From the NCBI RefSeq assembly GCF_018918005.1, contig NZ_JAHLPR010000002.1, forward strand, positions 110,563 through 174,562: a stretch of DNA of 64,000 nucleotides, given 5' to 3'. A program made the translations under genes and the position numbers. Numbering within the stretch: the first letter of the stretch is position 1; each line of letters starts with the position of its first letter. The notes under the pieces were generated by a model. The model saw only the letters and a list, made by a program, of their open reading frames with translations. It was not told where the DNA came from and did no database searches. This DNA is from Paenibacillus sp. MSJ-34. Lineage in GTDB: Bacteria; Bacillota; Bacilli; Paenibacillales; Paenibacillaceae. Of the stretch, positions 18,283 to 27,198 are shown in pieces.

Positions 18283-19347
18283 ATGCATATTGAAGTGAGC
18301 CATTTAAACAAAACGTTCGGGCAGTTCCAGGCGGTGCGCGACGTCAGTTTCTCAATCGAAAAGGGCCATCTGATCGGCCTGCTCGGTCCGAGCGGAGGCG
18401 GGAAAACATCCATTTTGCGTATTTTGGCCGGTCTCGAAACGCCGGATTCGGGGGAGATCGTGTTTCACGGGAAAAAGGTGAACGATTTGCCGCCACAGGA
18501 ACGCGGAATCGGGTTCGTTTTTCAAAACTACGCTTTATTCAAACATATGTCGGTGTTCGATAATATCGCGTTCGGGTTGAAGATCAAAAAGATGCCGAAG
18601 GACCAAATTCGGGCGCGGGTGGCGGAACTGGTAGAGCTCACGGGGTTAAAAGGGTTCGAGCACCGGTATCCGCATCAATTGTCGGGCGGGCAGCGGCAGC
18701 GGGTTGCGTTTGCGCGGGCGTTGGCGCCGGAGCCGCAGCTGCTGTTGCTCGACGAGCCGTTTGCGGCGATCGACGCCAAGATCCGGCAGGAGTTACGCGT
18801 ATGGCTGCGGAATTTGATCGAGCGGGTCGGGATTACTTCGATTTTCGTTACGCATGACCAGGACGAGGCGATTGAAGTGGCGGACGAAATAATGATCATC
18901 AATCAAGGGAAAGTCGAGCAGAAGGGGACGCCGTGGGATATATATAAAAACCCGCAGACGCCGTTCGTAGCGAGCTTTATCGGCGAATCGACGATCGTGG
19001 AGCAAATCTCCGAACTGAAAGGCTTCGAGGAAGCGAAGATTTGGCCGCACACGAAGGCGCTCATTCGCCCTGAATATATTGAAATCGGGAGACGGCATGA
19101 ATTCAGCCTTTTGTCGGCAACGGAACGGGGAAGAATTAAGCAGATTCATTTTCGCGGCAGCGAGTGGATGGTGGAGGTAGAGGTCGGCAGCCATACGCTC
19201 ATCACGTACCGTTCGCTTGAGCTTGACGTGCTGCAGCCGGGAGAAGAGGTATACGTGCTCGTGCATCGGGCGTATTTGTTCAACGATAACGACAGTTGGA
19301 TTATGGAAAACAAGCTGAAAGAGGACCCGATGCCGATTCATATCTAG
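18283..19347 (+). CDS. cysA: Sulfate ABC transporter ATP-binding protein CysA
   Basis: ATPase of the sulfate importer. Walker A GPSGGGKTS, signature LSGGQRQR, Walker B LLLLDEPF followed by THDQDEA are present in order, with a C-terminal TOBE-type regulatory segment from about residue 240. 354 residues. I chose the ATG at 18283, 1 bp after the cysW stop, with AAAAGGAGTG upstream; an extension to 18214 would overlap cysW. Confidence 0.94.
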   Translation: MHIEVSHLNKTFGQFQAVRDVSFSIEKGHLIGLLGPSGGGKTSILRILAGLETPDSGEIVFHGKKVNDLPPQERGIGFVFQNYALFKHMSVFDNIAFGLKIKKMPKDQIRARVAELVELTGLKGFEHRYPHQLSGGQRQRVAFARALAPEPQLLLLDEPFAAIDAKIRQELRVWLRNLIERVGITSIFVTHDQDEAIEVADEIMIINQGKVEQKGTPWDIYKNPQTPFVASFIGESTIVEQISELKGFEEAKIWPHTKALIRPEYIEIGRRHEFSLLSATERGRIKQIHFRGSEWMVEVEVGSHTLITYRSLELDVLQPGEEVYVLVHRAYLFNDNDSWIMENKLKEDPMPIHI

Positions 19348-19366
19348 ATGGAAGAGAGGAAGCGCA

Positions 19367-20449
19367 ATGTTTGGCAGGTATCATCGTCCGTTTCACACAG
19401 CAGCGTTTGCTATCGTATGGCTCCTCCTCGCAGGCATCATTGCCGCGGCCTGCGGCGGCCCTTCGCAATCTCCCGAGCCTGCGGCGGCGTCCGGAGAGGA
19501 GAAGTCCGGCGGCGGGGTAACGCTCGTCATCGGCGCCTACAGCGTCGTCAAGGACGCGATGGGCGAAATATTGCCGAAATTCGCGGCGCATTGGTACGAG
19601 AAAACGGGGCAACGCGTCACATTCCAGGAATCGTATGAGGCTTCCGGGACGCAAGCGCGAGCGATCGTCGGCGGTTTCGAAGCGGATGTGGCAATGCTGG
19701 CGATGGAAGGGGACATCGACAAAATCGTGAAGGCGGGTCTCATTACCCGCGATTGGAAAAACGGACCTTATCGGGGCATGATCACGGAGTCGATCGTCGT
19801 CATGGGAACGAGACCGGGCAATCCGCACGGTATCCGGGATTGGGAGGACGCGATGCGCCCGGGCGTGAAGGTGCTGTACCCGAATCCGAAGACGTCGGGC
19901 GGAGCGCAATGGGATATTAATGCGATATACGGCGCGGGCCTAAAGCGGTCGGAGGAATTGGGGGGGGCGCAGGATCCGGCCTATGCCAAGCGATTTCTAA
20001 GCCGAATGCATGACAATATCGAATCGCTCGACAAAAGCGGGCGCGCTTCGATGGCGGCGTTCGAGTATGGCGTGGGCGATGTCATCGTCACGTATGAAAA
20101 CGAGCTGTTGGCGCGCATCAACAAGGGAGTCGATTATGAAGTTGTCGTGCCGAAGGATACGATACGGATCGAGAATCCGGCGGCGGTCATCGACGTCAAC
20201 GCGGACCGTCACGGTACGCGCGAGGTGGCTGAAGCGTTCATCGAGTATTTGTCTCAACCGGAGGCGCAGCGCGTGTTCGCGGACGAAGGATTCCGTCCGG
20301 TCGCGCCTGAAGTATACGCGGAAGTGAAAGACCGTTATCCGCACCCGGCGGGCTTGTTCGATATCGAATATCTCGGCGGCTGGGACGCCGTACGCGAAAC
20401 GCTTTATTCCAGGCGGGGCGTATGGTATCAAGTGCTGGCCGGTCTGTGA
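19367..20449 (+). CDS. Sulfate-binding lipoprotein of the ABC importer
   Basis: Extracellular substrate-binding component. Signal peptide with lipobox AGIIAAAC(G): Cys about residue 29. The mature part follows the sulfate-binding (Sbp/CysP) pattern: FAAHWYEKTGQRVTFQESYEASGTQARAIVGGFEADV, then PNPKTSGGAQWDINAIYGAG. This is the usual ligand-loop arrangement for sulfate or thiosulfate. It is last in the operon, 19 bp after cysA, whereas in many genomes the binding-protein gene comes first. 360 residues. Confidence 0.9.
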   Translation: MFGRYHRPFHTAAFAIVWLLLAGIIAAACGGPSQSPEPAAASGEEKSGGGVTLVIGAYSVVKDAMGEILPKFAAHWYEKTGQRVTFQESYEASGTQARAIVGGFEADVAMLAMEGDIDKIVKAGLITRDWKNGPYRGMITESIVVMGTRPGNPHGIRDWEDAMRPGVKVLYPNPKTSGGAQWDINAIYGAGLKRSEELGGAQDPAYAKRFLSRMHDNIESLDKSGRASMAAFEYGVGDVIVTYENELLARINKGVDYEVVVPKDTIRIENPAAVIDVNADRHGTREVAEAFIEYLSQPEAQRVFADEGFRPVAPEVYAEVKDRYPHPAGLFDIEYLGGWDAVRETLYSRRGVWYQVLAGL

Positions 20450-20464
20450 AAATAGCCGCTGTCA

Positions 20465-20505
20465 GGGGCAGAACAACCGTATGGGGAGTTCTGGCTCTTT
20501 TTTTT
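20465..20505 (+). terminator. Intrinsic terminator of the cys operon
   Basis: GGGGCAGAAC (20465-20474) faces GTTCTGGCTC (20488-20497), then a run of eight or more T. It lies 16 bp after the stop codon of the sulfate-binding gene. Confidence 0.75.
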
Positions 20506-20532
20506 GATGCCAGGCTTCAATAATCACTAAAA

Positions 20533-20546
20533 TTAAAACGTTTATA
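20533..20546. promoter_or_regulatory. LacI-type operator candidate, upstream copy
   Basis: TTAAAACGTTTATA shares TTAAAACGTTT with the perfect palindrome at 20713. It lies about 95 bp upstream of the predicted promoter, so the two sites could be bridged by one regulator. No regulator gene of the LacI family is in the window. Confidence 0.4.
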
Positions 20547-20638
20547 TTTAATTAAAAAGAAATAGTTCCAAGTAACATCGTTTGGAGGAAGGCGGTGAAC
20601 AAGAAAGAAAGGACTAGGAATTCAATGAATTATAGTGA

Positions 20639-20668
20639 TTGACAACGCATGCAATGTTAATATATAAA
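20639..20668 (+). promoter_or_regulatory. Sigma-A-type promoter of a lone binding-protein gene
   Basis: TTGACA (20639-20644), 18-bp spacer, TATAAA (20663-20668). Predicted transcription start near 20676, leaving a leader of about 120 bases before the ATG at 20795. Confidence 0.65.
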
Positions 20669-20712
20669 GGAAATAGATAACAGGAAAAACATGGGCTCGA
20701 TCGGCCTGAAAG

Positions 20713-20726
20713 TTAAAACGTTTTAA
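20713..20726. promoter_or_regulatory. LacI/CcpA-type operator candidate, downstream copy
   Basis: TTAAAACGTTTTAA is a perfect 14-bp palindrome with the CG centre typical of LacI-family (including CcpA-like) sites. It lies about 40 bp downstream of the predicted transcription start, where a bound repressor would act as a roadblock. Confidence 0.5.
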
Positions 20727-20794
20727 TTTTATGAGTACAGGTTTCGATCTTGCAGCGCAAATTGACCGTAAAAATCCAGTTTGGAGGAGAAAAA

Positions 20795-22147
20795 ATGCGA
20801 AGGATGCGAAGGTATGCAGCCGCATGGATCGGCGCGCTGGCAATTTTATTGCTGGCAAGCGGCTGTCTGGGGGAGAAATCGGCGTTGCCCGGGATGCCGA
20901 AGGACGGAGCGGGAACGCTTAAAGTGATGTACGGCAACGAACAGACGTTTCGATTGCTTTACGGGGATTATTTTCAGTCGAAATATCCGAACGTCGAAAT
21001 TGAGATTGTCGATACGAAACCTTTGCGGGAAAATACGGAAACGGAACAGGAGCCGGCCGAGCATTTGTTGAAACTGATCGAGAAGGAAAAGCCCGATCTT
21101 ATATTGCTGGATAAGAGCCAAGTGTCCGTATTGGCCGAGAAGGGCAAATTGATGCAATTGGATGCCGTCATGCAACAGGAGAACTTCGACACAAGCGGCA
21201 TACCGGGTCAATTCATGGACTATTTCCGCCAAATCGGAGACGGTAGCATCTACGCAATCTCGCCAACCTATACTACGCAAGCCATTTATTACAATGCCGG
21301 GCTGTTCGCCGAGCACGGCATCGAACCGCCCCGCAATCAAATGACATGGGACGAAATCGCGGCTCTCGCATCCCGGTTCGGCGCGCTCAGTACCGAAGAA
21401 CAACCGCTATACGGCCTAAGCTCGCTTTTTCCTAATTCGCTGGAAATGGTATTGAATATCGCCCAGACCTTACAGATCGGCATACTGGACAGCCGCGGCG
21501 AGAAGATGCAGTTCGAAACGGAAGGATGGAACCAGGCATTCGGGCAAGTGGCGGAATTGATCAAAAATAACGGACTGTACGCTCCGGAGGAACCGGTTTT
21601 TTCTATCGCAACGAATGAGACGCCTTTTGCGATGGGGCAGTCAGCGATGACGATCAGATACGTTACGCAATCCGAACATCTGACGGGCGATTCGAAGTTC
21701 GAAGTAGGTCTCGTCACGATGCCGGTCAATCCGGCAAGTCCGGAGACGTCTCCGTTTATTTTTTTCAACGACTTGTTCGCGATCAATCAAGATTCCGAGA
21801 ATAAACGTCTTGCGTGGGAATTGCTCCATTATATGTGCAGTCCCGAAATGGCCGATTTTTTGACATCCGGTCTTATGCTTAATCTGCCGATACGCAATGA
21901 AAGAGTGGAAACGATCGGCGGCTTGAGCGCGGAGCCCTTCACTTTGCTGAAGCCGTCTTTAAACGGAGGCACGGGATGGGACGTGGTCGACCGCGAACCT
22001 TTCTCCCAGGAGTTTCGTAACGAAGTCTTTATGGCGATGGAGAATGCGCTGAATGATATGGCGTATAACGACGTGCCGGTTAACGACGCGCTTGCCGCCA
22101 TGCAGCAAGATTTGCAAGCCAAACTGGATCTGGAGAAACGAAAATAA
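20795..22147 (+). CDS. Extracellular solute-binding lipoprotein, lone (family 1 type)
   Basis: 450-residue ABC-type binding protein. Signal peptide with lipobox LLLASGC; the mature protein starts LKVMYGNEQTFRLLYGDYFQSKYP and has the typical PTYTTQAIYYNAGLFAEHGIEPP plus MTWDEIAAL segment of sugar-binding family 1 proteins. I chose the ATG at 20795, with TTGGAGGAG 6 bases upstream. No permease or ATPase gene is adjacent, so it must use a distant transporter or act as a sensor partner. It resembles the lone binding protein at 41190 in layout and in several segments. Controlled by a strong promoter with two LacI-type operator candidates. Confidence 0.85.
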   Translation: MRRMRRYAAAWIGALAILLLASGCLGEKSALPGMPKDGAGTLKVMYGNEQTFRLLYGDYFQSKYPNVEIEIVDTKPLRENTETEQEPAEHLLKLIEKEKPDLILLDKSQVSVLAEKGKLMQLDAVMQQENFDTSGIPGQFMDYFRQIGDGSIYAISPTYTTQAIYYNAGLFAEHGIEPPRNQMTWDEIAALASRFGALSTEEQPLYGLSSLFPNSLEMVLNIAQTLQIGILDSRGEKMQFETEGWNQAFGQVAELIKNNGLYAPEEPVFSIATNETPFAMGQSAMTIRYVTQSEHLTGDSKFEVGLVTMPVNPASPETSPFIFFNDLFAINQDSENKRLAWELLHYMCSPEMADFLTSGLMLNLPIRNERVETIGGLSAEPFTLLKPSLNGGTGWDVVDREPFSQEFRNEVFMAMENALNDMAYNDVPVNDALAAMQQDLQAKLDLEKRK

Positions 22148-22207
22148 ATGGATGGAATTTCCGTAGTGCGGTCCGCAATGATCAATAGTATATAGACGTT
22201 TGCCAAT

Positions 22208-22254
22208 ATCGTCGATCCCGAAACGGCCAGTCCGGGGAGCGGCGATTTTTTTTT
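22208..22254 (+). terminator. Intrinsic terminator after the lone binding-protein gene
   Basis: ATCGTCGATCCCG (from 22208) pairs imperfectly with CGGGGAGCGGCGAT (22233-22246), followed by ten T. It lies 60 bp after the stop. The rest of the 340-bp gap to the PTS regulator holds only the promoter noted at 22374. Confidence 0.75.
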
Positions 22255-22373
22255 CCGTTTCCGAAGGTAATTTATGGACTGCCTGCAGCCGTTTTGTGCC
22301 GGGATGATAACGTTTTCGTGAAATAGTGTCATATTGCCGCATTTGCCGCGGAAGAGAACACAAGTTTACTCCA

Positions 22374-22403
22374 TTGAATCGGCAAGGTTCGTGCCGCTAC
22401 AAT
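22374..22403 (+). promoter_or_regulatory. Promoter of the PTS locus with dyad in the spacer
   Basis: TTGAAT (22374-22379), 18-bp spacer, TACAAT (22398-22403), about 85 bp before the regulator gene. Within the spacer CGGCA and TGCCG form a perfect 5-bp inverted repeat seven bases apart (22380-22396), a possible operator, perhaps for autoregulation. Confidence 0.45.
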
Positions 22404-22486
22404 ATAGGTAAGCAAGGAACCATTGCCCAGCAGTCTTTAGACAACGAGCGTTCCCGAAGACGAGCATTCACGAGAAAAGGACGGAG

Positions 22487-24646
22487 ATGGCGATGCTTAG
22501 TATGCGCGAATATTTGATGCTTCAGAAATTGCAGGAAAGCCGGCGCCCGCTGACGGTTTCTTTCCTTGCCAGCTCGTTCAAGGTGAACGAGCGAACGATC
22601 CGCAACGATCTGCAAGGATTGGACGCGTGGTGCAGGAAGCAAGGGATGCGGCTGTGCCGCAAACCGAATGTTGGCGTTTGGCTCGAAACGAAGGGCCGCG
22701 GAATCCCGTCCGAACCGCCGCTTTCGCCGCCGGCTTTCCGCCGTCAAATCGCCTACAACCCCGACGACCGCCATAAACTGATGGCGCTCGAATTGCTGTT
22801 TCGCAATGAAGCGGTTCTGGTCAAAGAATTCGAGCTTATGCTGGGTATCAGCAAATCGACGGCGCTGCGCGATCTGGACGCTTTGGAGCGGGCGTGGACG
22901 AATACGCCGCTTCGGCTCGTCAAACGGCCCAATTTCGGCGTGTTGGCGGTAGGGGAAGAGAGGGCGATCCGCAATGCGTTATTCCAATTGCTGACGGATG
23001 AACCCTTGATGAAAATGCCGGCCGCGCAAAAATACATTGACGAAATTTACCGTTGCCTGAAAGCGGACGGCGAACCGCCCGGCGGAACGGAAACGGGGCG
23101 GGAACGAACGATTGGCGTATTGCTCGGTTTGCGCAAGGAGTTGAAACGGCACGGCATGCGTCTCACCGACGAAGCATTAGCCGCCTATGCGCTCCATATG
23201 GCGATCGCCGCATACCGGATTCCGCTTGGGGGGCGAATCTCGCTGTCCGATCGGCAGAAGGAACGCATCCGCCGCCAAAATTTCCATCCTTGGCTCGTCT
23301 CGCTGCTCGCTCATATGCTGCCGTCTCAAGCGCTGCCTTGGCCCGAGGAAGAAGTGCTGAATATGGCCGTCCATTTGGCGGCATCCAGCATGATCGAATG
23401 GTTGGACGGCTTCCAGCCTCTATCGGAAGGGGAAGCTTCCATGCTGGCAACCGCGGTGCGCAATATGGTCGAAATCGCGGAGCGGTTTCTCGGCTTGTCC
23501 TTTGAAGGGGACCGCGAGCTGTATCGGGGGCTGGCCAATCATGTGGCGCCGATGATTCAGCGCCTGCGCTACGGGATCGCGCAATTGGCCGTTTCCCCGG
23601 CGGAGATGGATATCAAGCAAGCTTACCCGTGGATTTTCTACGCGGCCCGGTCCGGGACCAAGGCGGTGGAAGAATTGTTCGACATTACCGTTCCCGATTA
23701 CGAAGCGGCCCATCTTGCCCTTTACATTGGAGCGGCGGTGGAGCGCAAAAAAGGAAGCGTTTCCTCCGGAAGCGTGCGGGCCGTCATCGTTTGCGGGACC
23801 GGAATGGGCACTTCGCAAATGCTGGAAGTCCGGTTAATGCAGGAATTTCCGGAAATTCACGTTCGAGCGACCTGTTCCGTCTTTGCCGTACGGGAATGGC
23901 TTGACGGGCAAACCGATTTATTTCTTGCAACGGTGCCGTTTCAGCTCGACGGAGCGGCGGTCATTGAATGCAGCCCGTTTCTCGATTCGAAAGACGTTCT
24001 GGCGATTCGCGCTTGGCTGGCCGACGGGAGCGCCTCGTTCGCCGGCTTGAGAGAAAGGCTGACGGGGGAAGTCGTTGCGGCGGCGGCCCGCTTGGGAATG
24101 CATCATCCCCAGTTTGCGAAGGAGGTGAGCAGGACAATCGCATCCTATTTTGCCCATAGCGAAAAAACGATGACACAATTTTGGAAAAGGAGCGATCAAG
24201 GAAAAATGCTGGCCGATTTATTAACGGAACAAACCGTAGTTTGCCGTCCCGATTGTACTTCTTGGGAAGATGCGGTAATGAAGGCGGGAGAGCTGATGGA
24301 AAGTACCGGCGCCGTGGAGGCGGAATATACCCACGCGATGATGAACGGGTTGCGCAAGCACGGGCCTTATATGGTCGTAGCGCCCGGCGTCGCTTTGTTG
24401 CATGCAAGGCCGCAAGACGGGGTCAACGAAGTGGGCATGAGCCTGCAGATCGTTCCCGACGGCGTGGCGTTCGGGCATCCGAGCAGAGATCCGGTCCGGT
24501 TGGTCTTCGCTTTCGGAACGACGGATCCGCAATCGCATTTGCAAGCTTTATCCCGTTTAATGTCGCTATTTAACGACGAGGAGCGGCTATCCGCTCTCAT
24601 GAAGGCGTCGTCAACGAATGAAGCGCTCGCTTTGTTGCATGACTGA
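22487..24646 (+). CDS. PRD-containing PTS transcriptional regulator with EIIB and EIIA domains
   Basis: 719 residues, LicR/MtlR-like layout. N-terminal HTH (residues about 10-65: VSFLASSFKVNERTIRNDL), a second HTH-like segment (LMLGISKSTALRDLDAL), two PRD modules (histidines in ALHMAIAAYRI and EAAHLALYIGAAVERK), an EIIB-like domain with Cys436 in VIVCGTGMGTSQM, and a complete EIIA domain with His639 in PGVALLHARP. Phosphorylation of these sites by PTS proteins normally tunes DNA binding. The next genes are PTS IIB, IIC, HPr and Enzyme I but no separate IIA, so this protein may also supply the IIA function. ATG 22487 directly abuts GGACGGAG; ATG 22493 has better spacing and may be the real start. 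Confidence 0.9.
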   Translation: MAMLSMREYLMLQKLQESRRPLTVSFLASSFKVNERTIRNDLQGLDAWCRKQGMRLCRKPNVGVWLETKGRGIPSEPPLSPPAFRRQIAYNPDDRHKLMALELLFRNEAVLVKEFELMLGISKSTALRDLDALERAWTNTPLRLVKRPNFGVLAVGEERAIRNALFQLLTDEPLMKMPAAQKYIDEIYRCLKADGEPPGGTETGRERTIGVLLGLRKELKRHGMRLTDEALAAYALHMAIAAYRIPLGGRISLSDRQKERIRRQNFHPWLVSLLAHMLPSQALPWPEEEVLNMAVHLAASSMIEWLDGFQPLSEGEASMLATAVRNMVEIAERFLGLSFEGDRELYRGLANHVAPMIQRLRYGIAQLAVSPAEMDIKQAYPWIFYAARSGTKAVEELFDITVPDYEAAHLALYIGAAVERKKGSVSSGSVRAVIVCGTGMGTSQMLEVRLMQEFPEIHVRATCSVFAVREWLDGQTDLFLATVPFQLDGAAVIECSPFLDSKDVLAIRAWLADGSASFAGLRERLTGEVVAAAARLGMHHPQFAKEVSRTIASYFAHSEKTMTQFWKRSDQGKMLADLLTEQTVVCRPDCTSWEDAVMKAGELMESTGAVEAEYTHAMMNGLRKHGPYMVVAPGVALLHARPQDGVNEVGMSLQIVPDGVAFGHPSRDPVRLVFAFGTTDPQSHLQALSRLMSLFNDEERLSALMKASSTNEALALLHD

Positions 24647-24695
24647 CGTTCGAATGCAATCATCATGGATTCATACGAAAGGGGATTAGATCAAC

Positions 24696-25430
24696 ATGTT
24701 GGCAGTGACTTATATCGATCGAATTATGGAATTGATGCAGACCGCGAAAGATACGCAATTGGAGTCGGTCCGTCAAGGGGCAAAGCTGGTGGCGGATGCC
24801 GTTCAGCAAGACGGCGTTCTGCATGTGTTCGGATGCGGACATTCGCAAATGTATGCGGAGGAAGTATTTTATCGCGCGGGAGGGTTGGTGCCCGTAAACG
24901 CTATTCTGGAGCCGGCTTTGTCTTTACGGCCCGAAGCGCCGAAGAGCACCTGGTTTGAACGAATCGAAGGATATGCGGAAATCGTGCTGGAGCATGAACG
25001 GATCGCCCCGGGAGACGTGTTGCTGATCGCCTCGACTTCCGGTCGGAATGCCGTGCCGGTGGAGATGGCGATGGAAGCCAAGAAACGCGGCATGCATGTT
25101 ATCGCATTGACGTCGCTGCAGTTTACGAATGATGTGACAAGCCGCCATCCTTCCGGGAAAAAATTGATCGATGTGGCCGACGTCGTGCTGGACAATTGCG
25201 GAGTAAGCGGCGACGCGATTATGGAGCGGGAGGATATGCCGGCCAAGTTCGGCCCGACTTCGTCGATTCTTGGCTTCACCTTGCTGCAATCGCTCATCGT
25301 TCAGACCGTGGATGAATTATGCGGCCGCGGCGTGCAGCCGCCGATCTGGGTCAGTTCCAATCTGGACAAGGGCGATGCGATCAACGCGGAGTATATACGG
25401 CGCTATAAAGACCGCATCAAATGTTTGTAA
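24696..25430 (+). CDS. SIS domain sugar-phosphate isomerase-like protein (UPF0309 type)
   Basis: 244 residues with a SIS (sugar isomerase) fold. The phosphosugar-binding loops are GCGHSQMYAEEVFYRAGG and IASTSGRNAVPVEMAMEAKKRGM. The pattern matches the UPF0309 proteins that accompany PTS or ABC sugar loci. AAGGGGATTAG precedes the ATG. It lies between the PTS regulator and the IIB gene and probably acts on the phosphorylated sugar the transporter delivers; the actual substrate (possibly an amino sugar or its acid) is unknown. Confidence 0.85.
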   Translation: MLAVTYIDRIMELMQTAKDTQLESVRQGAKLVADAVQQDGVLHVFGCGHSQMYAEEVFYRAGGLVPVNAILEPALSLRPEAPKSTWFERIEGYAEIVLEHERIAPGDVLLIASTSGRNAVPVEMAMEAKKRGMHVIALTSLQFTNDVTSRHPSGKKLIDVADVVLDNCGVSGDAIMEREDMPAKFGPTSSILGFTLLQSLIVQTVDELCGRGVQPPIWVSSNLDKGDAINAEYIRRYKDRIKCL

Positions 25431-25504
25431 TCGGGAAGAGAAGTTCGTTCGGCTGTATCGTTAGGTTATGAATTGTAAAATTCCAAATAGGAGCGTGGAA
25501 GACG

Positions 25505-25774
25505 ATGAAAATTGTAACCGTATGCGGCATGGGGTTCGGCACGAGTTTGATGGTCAAGATGAGCATTGACGATATTTTGAAGGAGTTGGGCAAGCAGGCC
25601 GACACGCAAGCGATGGATATGGGGTCGGTAAAAGGTCTCGATGCGGATTTGTTCGTTACTTCCAAGGATATGGAGAACAGTTTCCCGGACGTCGGAGCGC
25701 CGGTCATTTTCCTGGAAAATATGACGGACAAGGCGGAGATCAAGGAGAAAGTCATTGCTTTTTTAAACCGATAA
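25505..25774 (+). CDS. PTS IIB component, ascorbate (SgaB/UlaB) type
   Basis: 89 residues. The phosphorylatable cysteine is Cys7 in the P-loop-like motif VCGMGFGTSLMVKM, as in ascorbate/galactitol-type IIB proteins. RBS TAGGAGCG lies before the ATG. It transfers phosphate from IIA to the incoming substrate at IIC, which is encoded 23 bp downstream. Confidence 0.92.
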   Translation: MKIVTVCGMGFGTSLMVKMSIDDILKELGKQADTQAMDMGSVKGLDADLFVTSKDMENSFPDVGAPVIFLENMTDKAEIKEKVIAFLNR

Positions 25775-25797
25775 CCTAAGAAGGGGGAACAAGCGCG

Positions 25798-27159
25798 ATG
25801 CTCGATTTCCTGATTGAATTAATAACGACGCCTGCAGTCATGCTCGGATTAGTCGCTTTGGTCGGTCTTCTAATCCAGCGCAAAAATGCCGCAGACGTCA
25901 CGAAAGGAACCCTGAAGACCATACTTGGCGTATTGATCTTGTCGGCAGGGTCGGGAGTTATCGTTCAATATTTGGAACCGTTCGCCACGATTTTTACCCA
26001 AGGGTTTCAGTTGACCGGCGTCGTTCCGTTCGATGAAGCCGTCGTCGGGGCGCTGTCCGAGAAGGTGCCCGAGATTGCCCGCAACGGTTCGCTGATTTTG
26101 GCTTTCGGTTTTGTTATCAATATTATACTTGCCCGCTTCTCTCCTTTCAAATATATCTTTCTTACGGGGCATATGTTGTGGATTATGTCGGGCGCATTGG
26201 CGTGGGCTTTCTACGATTTAGGATATCAGACGGTTGAGGCGGTGCTATGGGGATCGATGATTCAAGGCTTGGCCTGCGTGCTCTTTCCGGCGCTCGCCCA
26301 GCCGATCATGCGCAAATTGACGGGCTCCGGCGATATCGGCTACGGGCATTTTACAACGGCCGGCGTCGTATTGTCCGCGGGCATCGGCAAGCTCGCCGGC
26401 AATCCGCAGAAGAGCACGGAACAGATGAAAATGCCGAAAAGCTTGGAATTTTTCAAGGACACGGCGGTCTCGATTTCTTGCGTTATGGTGCTCATTTATC
26501 TTATCTCCGTATTGATGGCCGGTCCTGAATTTATGAAGTCGATCAGCAATGACCAGAATTGGATCGTGTTTGCGATCGTTCAAGGGCTTGGCTTTACGGC
26601 CGGCGTGCTTATTTTGCTGCAGGGAGTGCGGATGTTCCTGGGAGAAATCGTACCCGCATTCCGCGGGGTGGCGCAGAAGCTCGTGCCGGGGGCGACGCCA
26701 GCGCTGGATTGTCCCGTCGTATTCGCGTTTGCGCCGAATGCGCTGATTATCGGCTTCTTGAGCAGCATCGTCGGCATGGTGATCGGAATGCTCGTCTCCC
26801 AATCTTTCGGCGCAATCGTCCCGCTTCCTTCCATCATCGGCGGATTTTTCACCGGCGGGATTGCCGGCATCTTCGGCAATACGTGGGGCGGCAGACGGGG
26901 AGCGATGATTTCCGGTTTGATATACGGCCTGGTGTTAACGATTCCGGTAGCGTTATTCTTCCCGATGTACGGTTTGGAGGCGTATGGCGTAACGGGGATC
27001 GCTCTGCTCGTGTCCGACGCGCTGATCGTGCTATCGGGCGTGAAGCTGCTCCATTCGCTTCATTTGCTGCCGATTGTCGTTCCTGCCGTTATCGTTGCGC
27101 TCATTGTATGGGGCATCGTTCGCAACGGCCGGAACAAAGGCGCGGAACTGAAACAATAA
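25798..27159 (+). CDS. PTS IIC component, ascorbate (UlaA) type
   Basis: 453-residue integral membrane transporter with about eleven hydrophobic segments. The C-terminal family motif GNTWGGRRGAMISGL is clear and typical of UlaA/SgaT permeases. It follows the IIB gene at 23 bp with AAGGGGG before the ATG. UlaA relatives take ascorbate or, in several Firmicutes, other sugars, so the substrate should not be taken as ascorbate: none of the L-ascorbate-6-phosphate catabolic genes (lactonase, decarboxylase, epimerases) are here. Confidence 0.92.
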   Translation: MLDFLIELITTPAVMLGLVALVGLLIQRKNAADVTKGTLKTILGVLILSAGSGVIVQYLEPFATIFTQGFQLTGVVPFDEAVVGALSEKVPEIARNGSLILAFGFVINIILARFSPFKYIFLTGHMLWIMSGALAWAFYDLGYQTVEAVLWGSMIQGLACVLFPALAQPIMRKLTGSGDIGYGHFTTAGVVLSAGIGKLAGNPQKSTEQMKMPKSLEFFKDTAVSISCVMVLIYLISVLMAGPEFMKSISNDQNWIVFAIVQGLGFTAGVLILLQGVRMFLGEIVPAFRGVAQKLVPGATPALDCPVVFAFAPNALIIGFLSSIVGMVIGMLVSQSFGAIVPLPSIIGGFFTGGIAGIFGNTWGGRRGAMISGLIYGLVLTIPVALFFPMYGLEAYGVTGIALLVSDALIVLSGVKLLHSLHLLPIVVPAVIVALIVWGIVRNGRNKGAELKQ

Positions 27160-27198
27160 TGTGAATGACGATATTGAGAAATAAAGGTGGGGAGAAAC

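Noticed and set aside
20713..20726. Firm call of a CcpA cre site
   Set aside because: The palindrome has the CG centre of LacI-family sites but lacks the usual TG...CA ends of cre, so only a general LacI-type operator is claimed.
25798..27159. Ascorbate utilisation operon
   Set aside because: Only transporter components match; none of the ascorbate-phosphate catabolic enzymes is encoded nearby.
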